A stretch of DNA of 60,116 nt from Bacteroidales bacterium (lineage in GTDB: Bacteria > Bacteroidota > Bacteroidia > Bacteroidales > 4484-276). A program made the position numbers and the translations under genes. The first letter of the stretch is position 1; each line of letters begins with the position of its first letter. Location: NCBI GenBank assembly GCA_035647615.1, contig DASRND010000012.1, forward strand, positions 1-60,116, written 5' to 3'. The notes beneath the pieces were generated by a model that had not been told where the DNA came from, made no database searches, and saw only the letters and a program-made list of their open reading frames with translations. Below, in pieces: positions 45,643-53,469 of the stretch.

Positions 45643-47439
45643 ATGACAACACCCTCTCCCAAAGAAACCTACACCGAACTTCTCAGCGATTATCAGCACA
45701 AGCTACAAAAAGCCACGCGTCGCACGGCACGGATCAGCGCTCTGCGGGTTGCGATTTTTCTGGCAGGCATGGTGGCGATTTATGTCTCAGCAGGCATCTC
45801 TGCGGCGGCAGTGATTATGGTTAGCGTTGCATTCGTCGTAGCGTTTATCCTGATTGTGTTGCAGCACCAGCGCGTGCATCAGGAGACCGAAGAGCTGCAG
45901 CGGCTTGTCACCATCAACGGCAACGAACTAAAGGCGCTTGATGGCGACTACAGCAGCTTTGGCGATGGGAAGCTTTTCATCGAACCCGGCCATCCCTATG
46001 CCGGCGATCTGGATATTTTTGGCGCCGGCTCCATTTTTCAATACATCAACCGCACCGCTACTTCGGTGGGAAACGCGCGTTTGGCGCAATGGCTTTCCGT
46101 ACCCAGCCTTTCGACCACAGAAATTAAAGAGCGGCAGCAGGCTGTGACCGATTTAAAAAGCCGGCGCGCCTGGCGGCAGCAGTTTCAGTCGGAAGGCATC
46201 CGCGTAAGCGAAGAAACCAATGATACCCGCGGGCTGCTTTCGTGGCTGCACATGCCGGCGGAGTTCGGCAGTAATATGTACCGCGTATTGATCGTGCTCA
46301 CGCCCATAGCTGGCGCGGCCATGGTGGCGCTGCTCGCGACCGGCGTCGTTAGCTTTCAGCTTTTTGTGCTCTACATGTTTTTGCCGTTGGGTTTCGCTTT
46401 CGCTAAAGCTAAAAAAGTACAGCAAAGCCATGAGCTGCTGAGTCGCCGCGGCGAAGTATTACAAAAATATGGCCGTCTGCTGGCAATGATAACTGCCGAA
46501 AACTTCGACAGTACGCCGCTCAAAAACCTGCAAAGCGACCTTACCGCGCAGCATCATTCGGCGCTGGCGTTGCGCAAGCTGGGCAGGATTACGCAGGCTT
46601 TCGACAGCCGGCTCAATATTTTCGCCTGGCTGCTGCTCAATTATTTTGTGTTGTGGGACATCCTGCAGGCACGACGTCTCGAACGCTGGCGACTACACTA
46701 CTCCGATCATGTGGAGAAGTGGCTCGACATTGTGGCGCAGATTGACGCGATGAGCAGTCTGGGAAATTATTGGCACAACCGCCCCGACTTTATCATGCCG
46801 CTCCCTACAGAAAAGTCTTTTGTGCTAAAAGCAGAAGGTTGCGGCCATCCGCTTATCCATTCCGAAAGCCGTGTGGACAATCCGGTGAGTTTTGATAGCT
46901 GGCGCGAGTTTTATATCGTCACCGGCGCCAACATGGCCGGCAAGAGCACCTACCTGCGCACCGTCGGCATCAACTTTATCCTGGCCATGGCGGGCGCTCC
47001 GGTGTGCGCGTCGGAGTTTGCGTTTTCACCGGCCGAAATTTATACCAGCCTGCGCACCACCGACGACCTGCTGAAAAGTGAATCCTACTTTTTTGCGGAG
47101 CTAAAACGCCTCAAAGCCATCATCGACCGGCTGGAGGGTGGCACCAAATTGTTTATCATTCTCGACGAAATCCTCAAAGGCACCAACTCTGCCGACAAAC
47201 AGCAAGGCTCTAAGGCGCTACTGCGCAAACTGCTGCACTACGAAGCCTCCGGCCTCATTGCCACCCACGACCTGAGCCTGGGCGAGCTGGCTAAAGAACA
47301 TCCCGACAACATCACCAACAAACGCTTTGAAGTGGAAATCGTCAACGACAACCTCCTCTTCGATTACAAACTAAAAGAGGGCATCTCCCAAAACCTCAAC
47401 GCCACCTTCCTGATGCGCAAAATGGGGATTACGGAGTAA
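45643..47439 (+). CDS. Membrane-anchored MutS-like ATPase
   Basis: About 598 residues from the ATG at 45643 (TTG at 45616 opens the frame). Two hydrophobic hairpins, about residues 35-75 and 210-250, are predicted membrane segments. The C-terminal MutS ATPase has Walker A TGANMAGKSTYLRT, Walker B LFIILDEILKGTNSADK and the GLIATHDLSLGELA signature. The mismatch-recognition and connector domains of MutS are missing, so this is not canonical MutS. Such membrane-linked forms occur in Bacteroidota and their DNA substrate is not established. Confidence 0.88.
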   Translation: MTTPSPKETYTELLSDYQHKLQKATRRTARISALRVAIFLAGMVAIYVSAGISAAAVIMVSVAFVVAFILIVLQHQRVHQETEELQRLVTINGNELKALDGDYSSFGDGKLFIEPGHPYAGDLDIFGAGSIFQYINRTATSVGNARLAQWLSVPSLSTTEIKERQQAVTDLKSRRAWRQQFQSEGIRVSEETNDTRGLLSWLHMPAEFGSNMYRVLIVLTPIAGAAMVALLATGVVSFQLFVLYMFLPLGFAFAKAKKVQQSHELLSRRGEVLQKYGRLLAMITAENFDSTPLKNLQSDLTAQHHSALALRKLGRITQAFDSRLNIFAWLLLNYFVLWDILQARRLERWRLHYSDHVEKWLDIVAQIDAMSSLGNYWHNRPDFIMPLPTEKSFVLKAEGCGHPLIHSESRVDNPVSFDSWREFYIVTGANMAGKSTYLRTVGINFILAMAGAPVCASEFAFSPAEIYTSLRTTDDLLKSESYFFAELKRLKAIIDRLEGGTKLFIILDEILKGTNSADKQQGSKALLRKLLHYEASGLIATHDLSLGELAKEHPDNITNKRFEVEIVNDNLLFDYKLKEGISQNLNATFLMRKMGITE

Positions 47440-47459
47440 CTTGTTTAAAAACTGCAATT

Positions 47460-47816
47460 ATGAATTTGAAACCTATCAAAACAGAGGCTGATTACAGAGC
47501 AGCGTTGAAAAGATTAGAAGATATTTTTGATGCAAAACCAGGCACGCCAGAGAGTGACGAACTTGAAATACTTGGATTGATGGTTGACGATTTTGAAAAC
47601 AAGCATTATCTAATCGAAGCACCTGACCCCATCGAGGCAATTAAAATCAGGATGGAAGAAATGCAACTTAAACAAGTGGATTTGATTGATGAAATGGGTG
47701 GCAAAAGCAGAGTATCGGAGGTGCTGAACCGTAAGCGCAGACTAACCGTTGACATGATTAGAAAATTGTCACCGCGACTGAATTTATCAACGAACCTTTT
47801 GATCAAGGAATATTAA
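47460..47816 (+). CDS. HigA-like antitoxin / helix-turn-helix regulator, no toxin beside it
   Basis: 118 residues. The N-terminal part (KTEADYRAALKRLEDIFDAKPGTPESDELEILGLMVDDFE) and the helix-turn-helix (EEMQLKQVDLIDEMGGKSRVSEVLNRKRRLTVDMIRKLS) match the HigA/ HTH-antitoxin family. The usual HigB toxin of about 100 residues is not found on either side. It starts 20 bp after the MutS-like gene and 28 bp before the DUF5655 gene. Confidence 0.85.
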   Translation: MNLKPIKTEADYRAALKRLEDIFDAKPGTPESDELEILGLMVDDFENKHYLIEAPDPIEAIKIRMEEMQLKQVDLIDEMGGKSRVSEVLNRKRRLTVDMIRKLSPRLNLSTNLLIKEY

Positions 47817-47844
47817 ATGTGCTTAATTTTAAAAACAGAGAAAT

Positions 47845-48756
47845 ATGCCATTATTTGAAATCAAAAACAGCAAAGCAAAAAAAGTAAACCAGAAAGAATT
47901 TACGAATGAGCTGGAACTTCATCATCTCATTGATAAAAACTTGGAGGAAATTTTTGGAATACGATATATCAAGGATGAACACATTACCGAAAAGCATGGT
48001 AGAATTGAGACTTTAGGCCTTGATGAAAGCAACAGACCCGTTGTAATTGAGTATAAAAAAACACAGGAGAAAGGTCAACTCGTTCAGGCAAACAGATACA
48101 TGACTTGGATAAAACAAAATCCAGATTCTTTTGAATTAATAGTTAGGAAGAATTTAAAAAACTTGGATGGAGAAATTGACTTTGCAAATCCACGGATTTT
48201 GTGCTTTGCCCAAGGATATAGCATAGATGATAAATGTTTAGCATTAGCTCTTGGTGCAGAATTATGGAAATACAGGTATTATGAAAACGAGTCTCTTGTT
48301 ATTTCAAGAGAAGAAGAGCCAGAGCAATTAATTAAAACAAAAAATAAAGTATTAACAAGAGAGAAAGAACCTAGGGCAGCTAGGACTGTTGACCAACATT
48401 TACAAGGAGCATCCGATGAGCTAAAAGACTTATTTGAGCGATTAGATCTGGGAATAAAAGAGATAGGTTCTGAAATTGAAAGATACACGACGAATGCAGA
48501 CATAATTTACACCACATCAAGATGTTTCCTTTACATAGCAGTTCAGAATAAAAGTAATTGCTTAAAGTTGTCCTTTAGGACTGTCAATGACACAATGATT
48601 GACAATAAAAACCTTACTAAGCCAATTCCCAAAACCCATGGTTATGGTAACATGACAAGACAAATGCATATTTCTCCAAAAGATGAAAAAGACGGAAAGT
48701 TCACAATTGAAGATATTTTGGATTTAATAAATCAGTCGTATGACTCGACTCAATAA
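47845..48756 (+). CDS. DUF5655 protein with PD-(D/E)XK-nuclease-like domain
   Basis: 303 residues. The N-terminal part (about 20-165) resembles the NucS/DUF91-type endonuclease fold: an alpha-helical start, then GRIETLGLDESNRPVVIEYKK, where E..(14)..EYK fits the PD-(D/E)XK core although the first acidic residue is Glu rather than Asp. The C-terminal part (about 195-303) is the DUF5655 domain with CFLYIAVQNKSNCLKLSFRT. The function is unknown; nuclease homologues of this class act in DNA repair or defence. It is AT-rich compared with the upstream genes and may be acquired. Confidence 0.82.
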   Translation: MPLFEIKNSKAKKVNQKEFTNELELHHLIDKNLEEIFGIRYIKDEHITEKHGRIETLGLDESNRPVVIEYKKTQEKGQLVQANRYMTWIKQNPDSFELIVRKNLKNLDGEIDFANPRILCFAQGYSIDDKCLALALGAELWKYRYYENESLVISREEEPEQLIKTKNKVLTREKEPRAARTVDQHLQGASDELKDLFERLDLGIKEIGSEIERYTTNADIIYTTSRCFLYIAVQNKSNCLKLSFRTVNDTMIDNKNLTKPIPKTHGYGNMTRQMHISPKDEKDGKFTIEDILDLINQSYDSTQ

Positions 48757-48767
48757 AAAACATAACA

Positions 48768-48890
48768 AAGTCAATAAATAATGTTGGGTGAAGCAAATAA
48801 TTGGGAGTTTTGTCGCCCATCCCGTAGGTGTGGAAATGGTTGACAGAAACGAATCACGCTATCCGCAGCTATCCATTGCTTCACCGCCAT
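48768..48890. repeat. Inverted-repeat site C (weak attC-like)
   Basis: GGTGAAGCAA (48785-48794) and its complement TTGCTTCACC (about 48878-48888) frame a 90-bp centre. It lies at the same place (after an AT-rich gene) as the sites at 14256 and 17054, but no GTT core is seen on its right side. Confidence 0.4.
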
Positions 48891-48936
48891 ACCTCCTTCT
48901 CAAAAACAAAATTTCAATCAGAAGATAAAGAGAACA

Positions 48937-50475
48937 ATGAAACCCAGGTTTAGAATACTACTCATTTTATCAGCTTTTGCACTCTCATCGTTGCTTTTCG
49001 GGTATTCGTGTACTTCCCCAAATGAAGGAAATGCGCGTCCAAACATTATTGTTTTTCTGGTGGACGACATGGGGCTGATGGATACTTCCGTTCCGTTTCT
49101 GACGGATTCCGCTGACAATCCGGTGAAATATCCGCTGAACGACTATTACAAAACGCCCAACATGGAAAAGCTTGCTGAGCAAGGCATCCGCTTCACAAAT
49201 ATCTATGCCCACTCGGTTTGTTCGCCATCGCGCACGTCAATTCTGACGGGTCAGAATGCTGCCCGCCACAAGGTGACCAATTGGATTGATCCGGAAGAAA
49301 ATAATCGCGACGCGTTTGGCCCTACAAACTGGAACTGGAAGGGACTTACCAATGCGTCGGTAACGCTTCCGCGAATCTTGCAGCAGGCGGGCTATAAAAC
49401 AATTCATGTGGGCAAAGCGCATTTTGGCCCAACCAACAGTGAAGCTGAAGACCCGCGTAATCTGGGCTTTGATGTCAACATTGCCGGCAGCTCCATTGGG
49501 CAGCCCGGTAGTTATTTGGGCACGGAAGGCTTTGGACATATTGCCGGCAACAAAGCCAGAGCGGTGCCTGGCCTGGAGAAATACCACGGCACGGATATTT
49601 TTCTGACGGAGGCCTTAACTCTCGAAGCCAATCTGGCCATCTCGCAAGCCAACAAAGAGGGCAAGCCTTTCTTCCTTTACATGGCGCATTATGCCGTGCA
49701 TGCCCCATTTTATTCCGATCCGCGTTTTGCACAGAACTATAAAAATTCGGACAAATCGGAAGAGGCTCAGGCTTACGCAACACTGATCGAGGGCATGGAT
49801 AAATCGTTGGGAGATATTTTGCAACACGTCAGAGATTTGGGGCTGGGCGAAAACACACTCCTGTTGTTTCTTGGAGATAATGGTTCGGATGCGCCCCTGC
49901 CCATTGCAAATGACTACAGCAGCTCATCGCCGCTGAAAGGCAAAAAGGGAAATCACTGGGAAGGTGGCATGCGCGTGCCATTTATTGCTGCATGGCTTTC
50001 GCAAAATGAAACGGCTGCCTGTCAGAAGCAATCACCCATTGCACCCCATGCAGTTCAGCAGCAAATGGGCACTGTCGTGGATATTTTCTCAACCGTGTGC
50101 CAGGTTGCCAAGGTGAAACCTCCTGATGGTTATATTACAGATGGTTTTGCGCTTCAGCAGCAGCTTAGCGGCCGACGCAATGAAGCGCGCAATGAGCTAT
50201 TTCTAAACCACTTCCCGCATGCCCACCGCAGCAGTTATTTTACGAGCCTGGTGGCCTCCAACTGGAAAATCGTTTACCATTATCCGATAGAAGGGCAACC
50301 GCGTTATGAGCTATTCAACTTAAAATTAGATCCGTTTGAAACGAATAATGTAGCAGACGAAAATCCCGAACAGCTCAAAATTATGATGAAGGCTTTGTCG
50401 GCCGAAATGGAAAGTAAAAAGGCGCTTTTTCCTGAAAAAGAAAATCAGCCACTGGAACTGATTATGCCTGATTAA
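48937..50475 (+). CDS. Sulfatase (arylsulfatase-type) lipoprotein
   Basis: 512 residues with an N-terminal lipoprotein-like signal (LSSLLFGYSC, Cys25 possible lipid site). The sulfatase signature CSPSR at 95-99 carries the cysteine converted to formylglycine. The metal site is present: LVDDMG near 41-46 and FLGDNGSDAPLP near 310. It should desulfate a glycan or small ester in the periplasm or at the surface. No dedicated polysaccharide locus lies beside it, so the substrate is open. A sulfatase-maturing enzyme is not in this window. Confidence 0.93.
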   Translation: MKPRFRILLILSAFALSSLLFGYSCTSPNEGNARPNIIVFLVDDMGLMDTSVPFLTDSADNPVKYPLNDYYKTPNMEKLAEQGIRFTNIYAHSVCSPSRTSILTGQNAARHKVTNWIDPEENNRDAFGPTNWNWKGLTNASVTLPRILQQAGYKTIHVGKAHFGPTNSEAEDPRNLGFDVNIAGSSIGQPGSYLGTEGFGHIAGNKARAVPGLEKYHGTDIFLTEALTLEANLAISQANKEGKPFFLYMAHYAVHAPFYSDPRFAQNYKNSDKSEEAQAYATLIEGMDKSLGDILQHVRDLGLGENTLLLFLGDNGSDAPLPIANDYSSSSPLKGKKGNHWEGGMRVPFIAAWLSQNETAACQKQSPIAPHAVQQQMGTVVDIFSTVCQVAKVKPPDGYITDGFALQQQLSGRRNEARNELFLNHFPHAHRSSYFTSLVASNWKIVYHYPIEGQPRYELFNLKLDPFETNNVADENPEQLKIMMKALSAEMESKKALFPEKENQPLELIMPD

Positions 50476-50587
50476 GTGATCAAATACTTCTGCTGTATGA
50501 ATGGGGGAAAAAAACCTACTTTTGTTTAAATGATTTAAAGAAATGCGGATAAAACAGAAATAAAAGGAAAAGTCACAATACACAATC

Positions 50588-50601
50588 GTTAAACACAATA
50601 T
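50588..50601 (+). repeat. Cassette-like start core (GTTAAACACAATAT)
   Basis: Matches the reverse complement of the left core of the site at 53272 at 12 of 14 positions, the relation of cassette start to attC R''. It overlaps the ATG at 50600. Confidence 0.35.
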
Positions 50602-51763
50602 GAGCAACGCCATGAAACATTTTTTCATAATATTTTTAATTTCATTTATTCCAATACTCTCCTTTGGACAGAATGCATACTTTTCAATTGATAGTTCAAC
50701 ATCTGTAGGAATAAAGTTGATAGATAACGGGGACTTGATAAACTCAAGGCTTTGTCAGGTTAAAAAAGGTGAAAGTAAAATAAACTACACCCCGTATGAA
50801 GTTGATGAATATGGATTTAAAGATGGGCGGATTTATATTTCTAAGGAGATTCAAATAGCAGACTCATCGAAAAGGGTCTTTCTGGAACGTTTGCATAATG
50901 GTAAAACAACTTTATTTTACTACAGAGGAAAGGGAATAAAGACTTTCTTTTTGGAGAATGATAGTGCGACGTTGGTTGAATTGCCAAAACAAGATGCTGC
51001 AAAAGAACATTATTCTGAACTTCTAGCAAACTTTACAGATGACTGTCCAAATGTTTCAGATGCCTGCAAGCTTGTTAGCTATAATAAAAGATCATTATCC
51101 AAACTTATTAAACGATACAATAAATGTGAATCGAAACCTTTTCCCCATTTTAAGTATGGGTTTATAATTGGTTATGAATTTTCCAAACTAGTACCTTCAG
51201 AAAAGCAAAATGATGGTTTTGAATATGTGATACAAAATAAGGAAAGTGGTTTGGATTATTTCGACTATAATTATGACAGTGACTTTTCGGTTGGCGTGTT
51301 TATAGACCATCCGATTCTTGTAAGTGACTTTTCAGTGCATGTGGAGTTACTATTTTCTAAACATGGATATTCATATGAGTATACCTCTGAAGCCAGAGAC
51401 TTAGATTTAATCATTAATGTTTCCACTTTAAAGGTTCCCTTGTTGGTAAGGTATAGCTTGCCAAAAAATAATTTCAGACCGTATTTTAATGCAGGACCCG
51501 TTTATTCTTACAATCTAAAAAATGAAGGTTTTTTGTATGAATCATCTGTTTCAGAAAATGGAATTGAGATAAAGGATTTGTTTGAAGGATCAATAATACC
51601 AAAAAATGAAATAGGGTATGCAGTGGGCTGTGGATTAAAGTATGACCTTGATTTTAAAAGAGCTGTATTTCTTGAAATACGTTATAGCCAGCAATTTGGC
51701 ATATCAGATGTTTTTTCAAACAAAAATACAATGATTAATATTTCAGCAGGAATTAATTTTTAA
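50600..51763 (+). CDS. Outer-membrane beta-barrel protein (PorT-like)
   Basis: 387 residues; the Met at 50612 gives a better signal peptide (KHFFIIFLISFIPILSFGQ). The first 180 residues form a soluble part with a short helix and lysine-rich strands. The C-terminal half has alternating aromatic strands (PRFKYGFIIGYEFS-type pattern, YSLPKNNFRPYFNAGPVYSY, ISAGINF) like the outer-membrane beta-barrel family of Bacteroidota. It is AT-rich and 4 bp upstream of the kelch lipoprotein gene, so the two form an operon. Function unknown. Confidence 0.78.
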   Translation: MSNAMKHFFIIFLISFIPILSFGQNAYFSIDSSTSVGIKLIDNGDLINSRLCQVKKGESKINYTPYEVDEYGFKDGRIYISKEIQIADSSKRVFLERLHNGKTTLFYYRGKGIKTFFLENDSATLVELPKQDAAKEHYSELLANFTDDCPNVSDACKLVSYNKRSLSKLIKRYNKCESKPFPHFKYGFIIGYEFSKLVPSEKQNDGFEYVIQNKESGLDYFDYNYDSDFSVGVFIDHPILVSDFSVHVELLFSKHGYSYEYTSEARDLDLIINVSTLKVPLLVRYSLPKNNFRPYFNAGPVYSYNLKNEGFLYESSVSENGIEIKDLFEGSIIPKNEIGYAVGCGLKYDLDFKRAVFLEIRYSQQFGISDVFSNKNTMINISAGINF

Positions 51764-51767
51764 AAAC

Positions 51768-53270
51768 ATGAAAAAAGCCGTTTTATTTTTCACGCTTTTA
51801 TGCCTGGTGTTATTTCAAAGCTGTCAAAAAGAAGCTGAAATTCGAGAAAAAGATTACCCATATTTAATAACAACCGAAGTCTCTGACATAACTAATACCA
51901 GTGTTGTATTTAATGGAAAAATTATCAGTACCGGAAATGAAGAAATTATTGAATACGGTTTTTTATGGGATACGAGTGAACCTGAAATTGAAACAGCCAA
52001 TAAAATAGCATTGAATAATCCTGCAAATATTGGCAGCTATAGTGCAAAAATTAGTTCCAACTTAATTAAAGACACAGAACAGTTGGTAAGGGCTTATTTG
52101 AAAACTAACAATCTTTTGGTTTATGGTAATACTATAAAATTTACATCTAATGGTGGGTTACCAGCTGAAATAACTGAAATAATTCCCCTAAAGGGGTATT
52201 CAAGTTCAAAGGCTGTTATCAAAGGAAATAATTTTGGGAATGATAAGAATGAAGTAGCTATTTATTTTGGCGACAAAACAGTACCGGTTGATAGTTGTTC
52301 TAATAATCGAATAGTTTTTAGAGTACCAGATATTGATACAGATATTGAAGAATACATTACTATCAGTATTTACAATAAACAGGTTAAGTCAAATCATAAA
52401 TTTAGAGCTTTTACATATTGGAAAAAAACCTACAATATGTCTGGAAACAGCCGGTTTGGCGCTACTGCTTTTTCTTTAAACAATGTTGGTTATGTTTGTT
52501 TTGGGAAACAACCTTACGGTGATGAATTCAACGATTTATTTGCTCTTAATCCAGAAACTAATTCTTGGAGTAGAAAAGCGGATTTTCCTGGCAATCCAAG
52601 AGCATTTTCAGTTGCATGTGTAATTGAAAATATAGCTTATTTAGGATTTGGCTCAGGTGGCGATACTTATTATCACGATTTGTGGAGCTATGAAACTGAA
52701 ACGGATAAATGGACAAAGGTTCTTGAAGATGACAGAATTAAAACCCATAGTGATGCCTATTTCGTTTTAAATAATGAGCTTTATATCTTTTCACAAGGTG
52801 GATCCTATAAATACTCACCAGCTAGCAACGAGTTTACTGAAATTGATAGGTTTCCAGGAGACTATCGGTTTTTCACATCAGGTGTAAATTGTGATGGATT
52901 AGGGTATTTAATTGCGGGACAAAGGCCTGGAAATAAGTTATTGAAAGATTTATGGTGCTATGATCCTACTTCAAATACCTGGACAAAAAAGGCTGATCTA
53001 CCAGGAAGTAATCGAGATGGAATAGCTTGTTTCGCTATAAGCAATAAGATCTACGCCGGATTAGGCGGGATTTGGGGTGGTGAACATCTTGATTTTTATG
53101 AATATTCACCATCAATCGATACCTGGGTTAGAGTTCAGAATTTCCCGGGCGATAAAAGAGAATTACCTGTTAGTTTCACTATTTGCAATAAGGGATACCT
53201 TGGTACTGGTAGAAAAAACATAACTGACGTGCTAAATGATTTTTGGGAATTTAACCCCGATAAAGAATAA
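51768..53270 (+). CDS. IPT/TIG and kelch-repeat lipoprotein
   Basis: 500 residues. A lipobox is at the N-terminus (LCLVLFQSC, Cys near 19). Residues about 35-110 look like an Ig-like fold, about 125-210 an IPT/TIG domain (GGLPAEITEIIPLKGYSSSK, VPDIDTDIEE), and from about 215 five or more kelch repeats (e.g. NDLFALNPETNSWSRKADFPG, LKDLWCYDPTSNTWTKKADLPG, LNDFWEFNPDKE). Such proteins bind ligands at the cell surface; the ligand is unknown. It pairs with the preceding barrel gene. Confidence 0.85.
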   Translation: MKKAVLFFTLLCLVLFQSCQKEAEIREKDYPYLITTEVSDITNTSVVFNGKIISTGNEEIIEYGFLWDTSEPEIETANKIALNNPANIGSYSAKISSNLIKDTEQLVRAYLKTNNLLVYGNTIKFTSNGGLPAEITEIIPLKGYSSSKAVIKGNNFGNDKNEVAIYFGDKTVPVDSCSNNRIVFRVPDIDTDIEEYITISIYNKQVKSNHKFRAFTYWKKTYNMSGNSRFGATAFSLNNVGYVCFGKQPYGDEFNDLFALNPETNSWSRKADFPGNPRAFSVACVIENIAYLGFGSGGDTYYHDLWSYETETDKWTKVLEDDRIKTHSDAYFVLNNELYIFSQGGSYKYSPASNEFTEIDRFPGDYRFFTSGVNCDGLGYLIAGQRPGNKLLKDLWCYDPTSNTWTKKADLPGSNRDGIACFAISNKIYAGLGGIWGGEHLDFYEYSPSIDTWVRVQNFPGDKRELPVSFTICNKGYLGTGRKNITDVLNDFWEFNPDKE

Positions 53271-53271
53271 C

Positions 53272-53409
53272 ATAATGTGTGTAACACATTGTATAAAACA
53301 TTGGGGTTTGAGTGGTTATTCGAGCATCCTGCTGCGCATCAAGTTCGGTGTTTGTGGACAGGAAAGTCGCCTGCAATCCCCAACGTTTCATACCGCCGAC
53401 AGTTAGCAC
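53272..53409 (+). repeat. attC-like palindromic site B
   Basis: Left core ATAATGTGTGTAAC, then arm TATAAAACATTGGGG (53292-53306) pairing with CCCCAACGTTTCATA (53378-53392) at all but two positions. Right side: ATACCGCC (53390-53397), a 4-nt spacer and GTTAGCAC (53402-53409). The centre and arms are homologous to site A (TTGGGG, CGCATCAAGTTC, AATCCCCAAC, TTTCATA), and the right arm plus 4-nt spacer matches site D. Confidence 0.5.
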
Positions 53410-53415
53410 TCCATT

Positions 53416-53457
53416 AAAAAAACCCTCTGAAAGCTGCTTCCAGAGGGGTTTTTTATC
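53416..53457. terminator. Bidirectional terminator between kelch and C1-protease genes
   Basis: Stem CCCTCTG / CAGAGGG extended by A and T runs on both sides (53416-53429 with 53441-53454), with an 11-nt loop. It serves the convergent genes on both sides. Confidence 0.8.
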
Positions 53458-53469
53458 TTTTAAACAATC

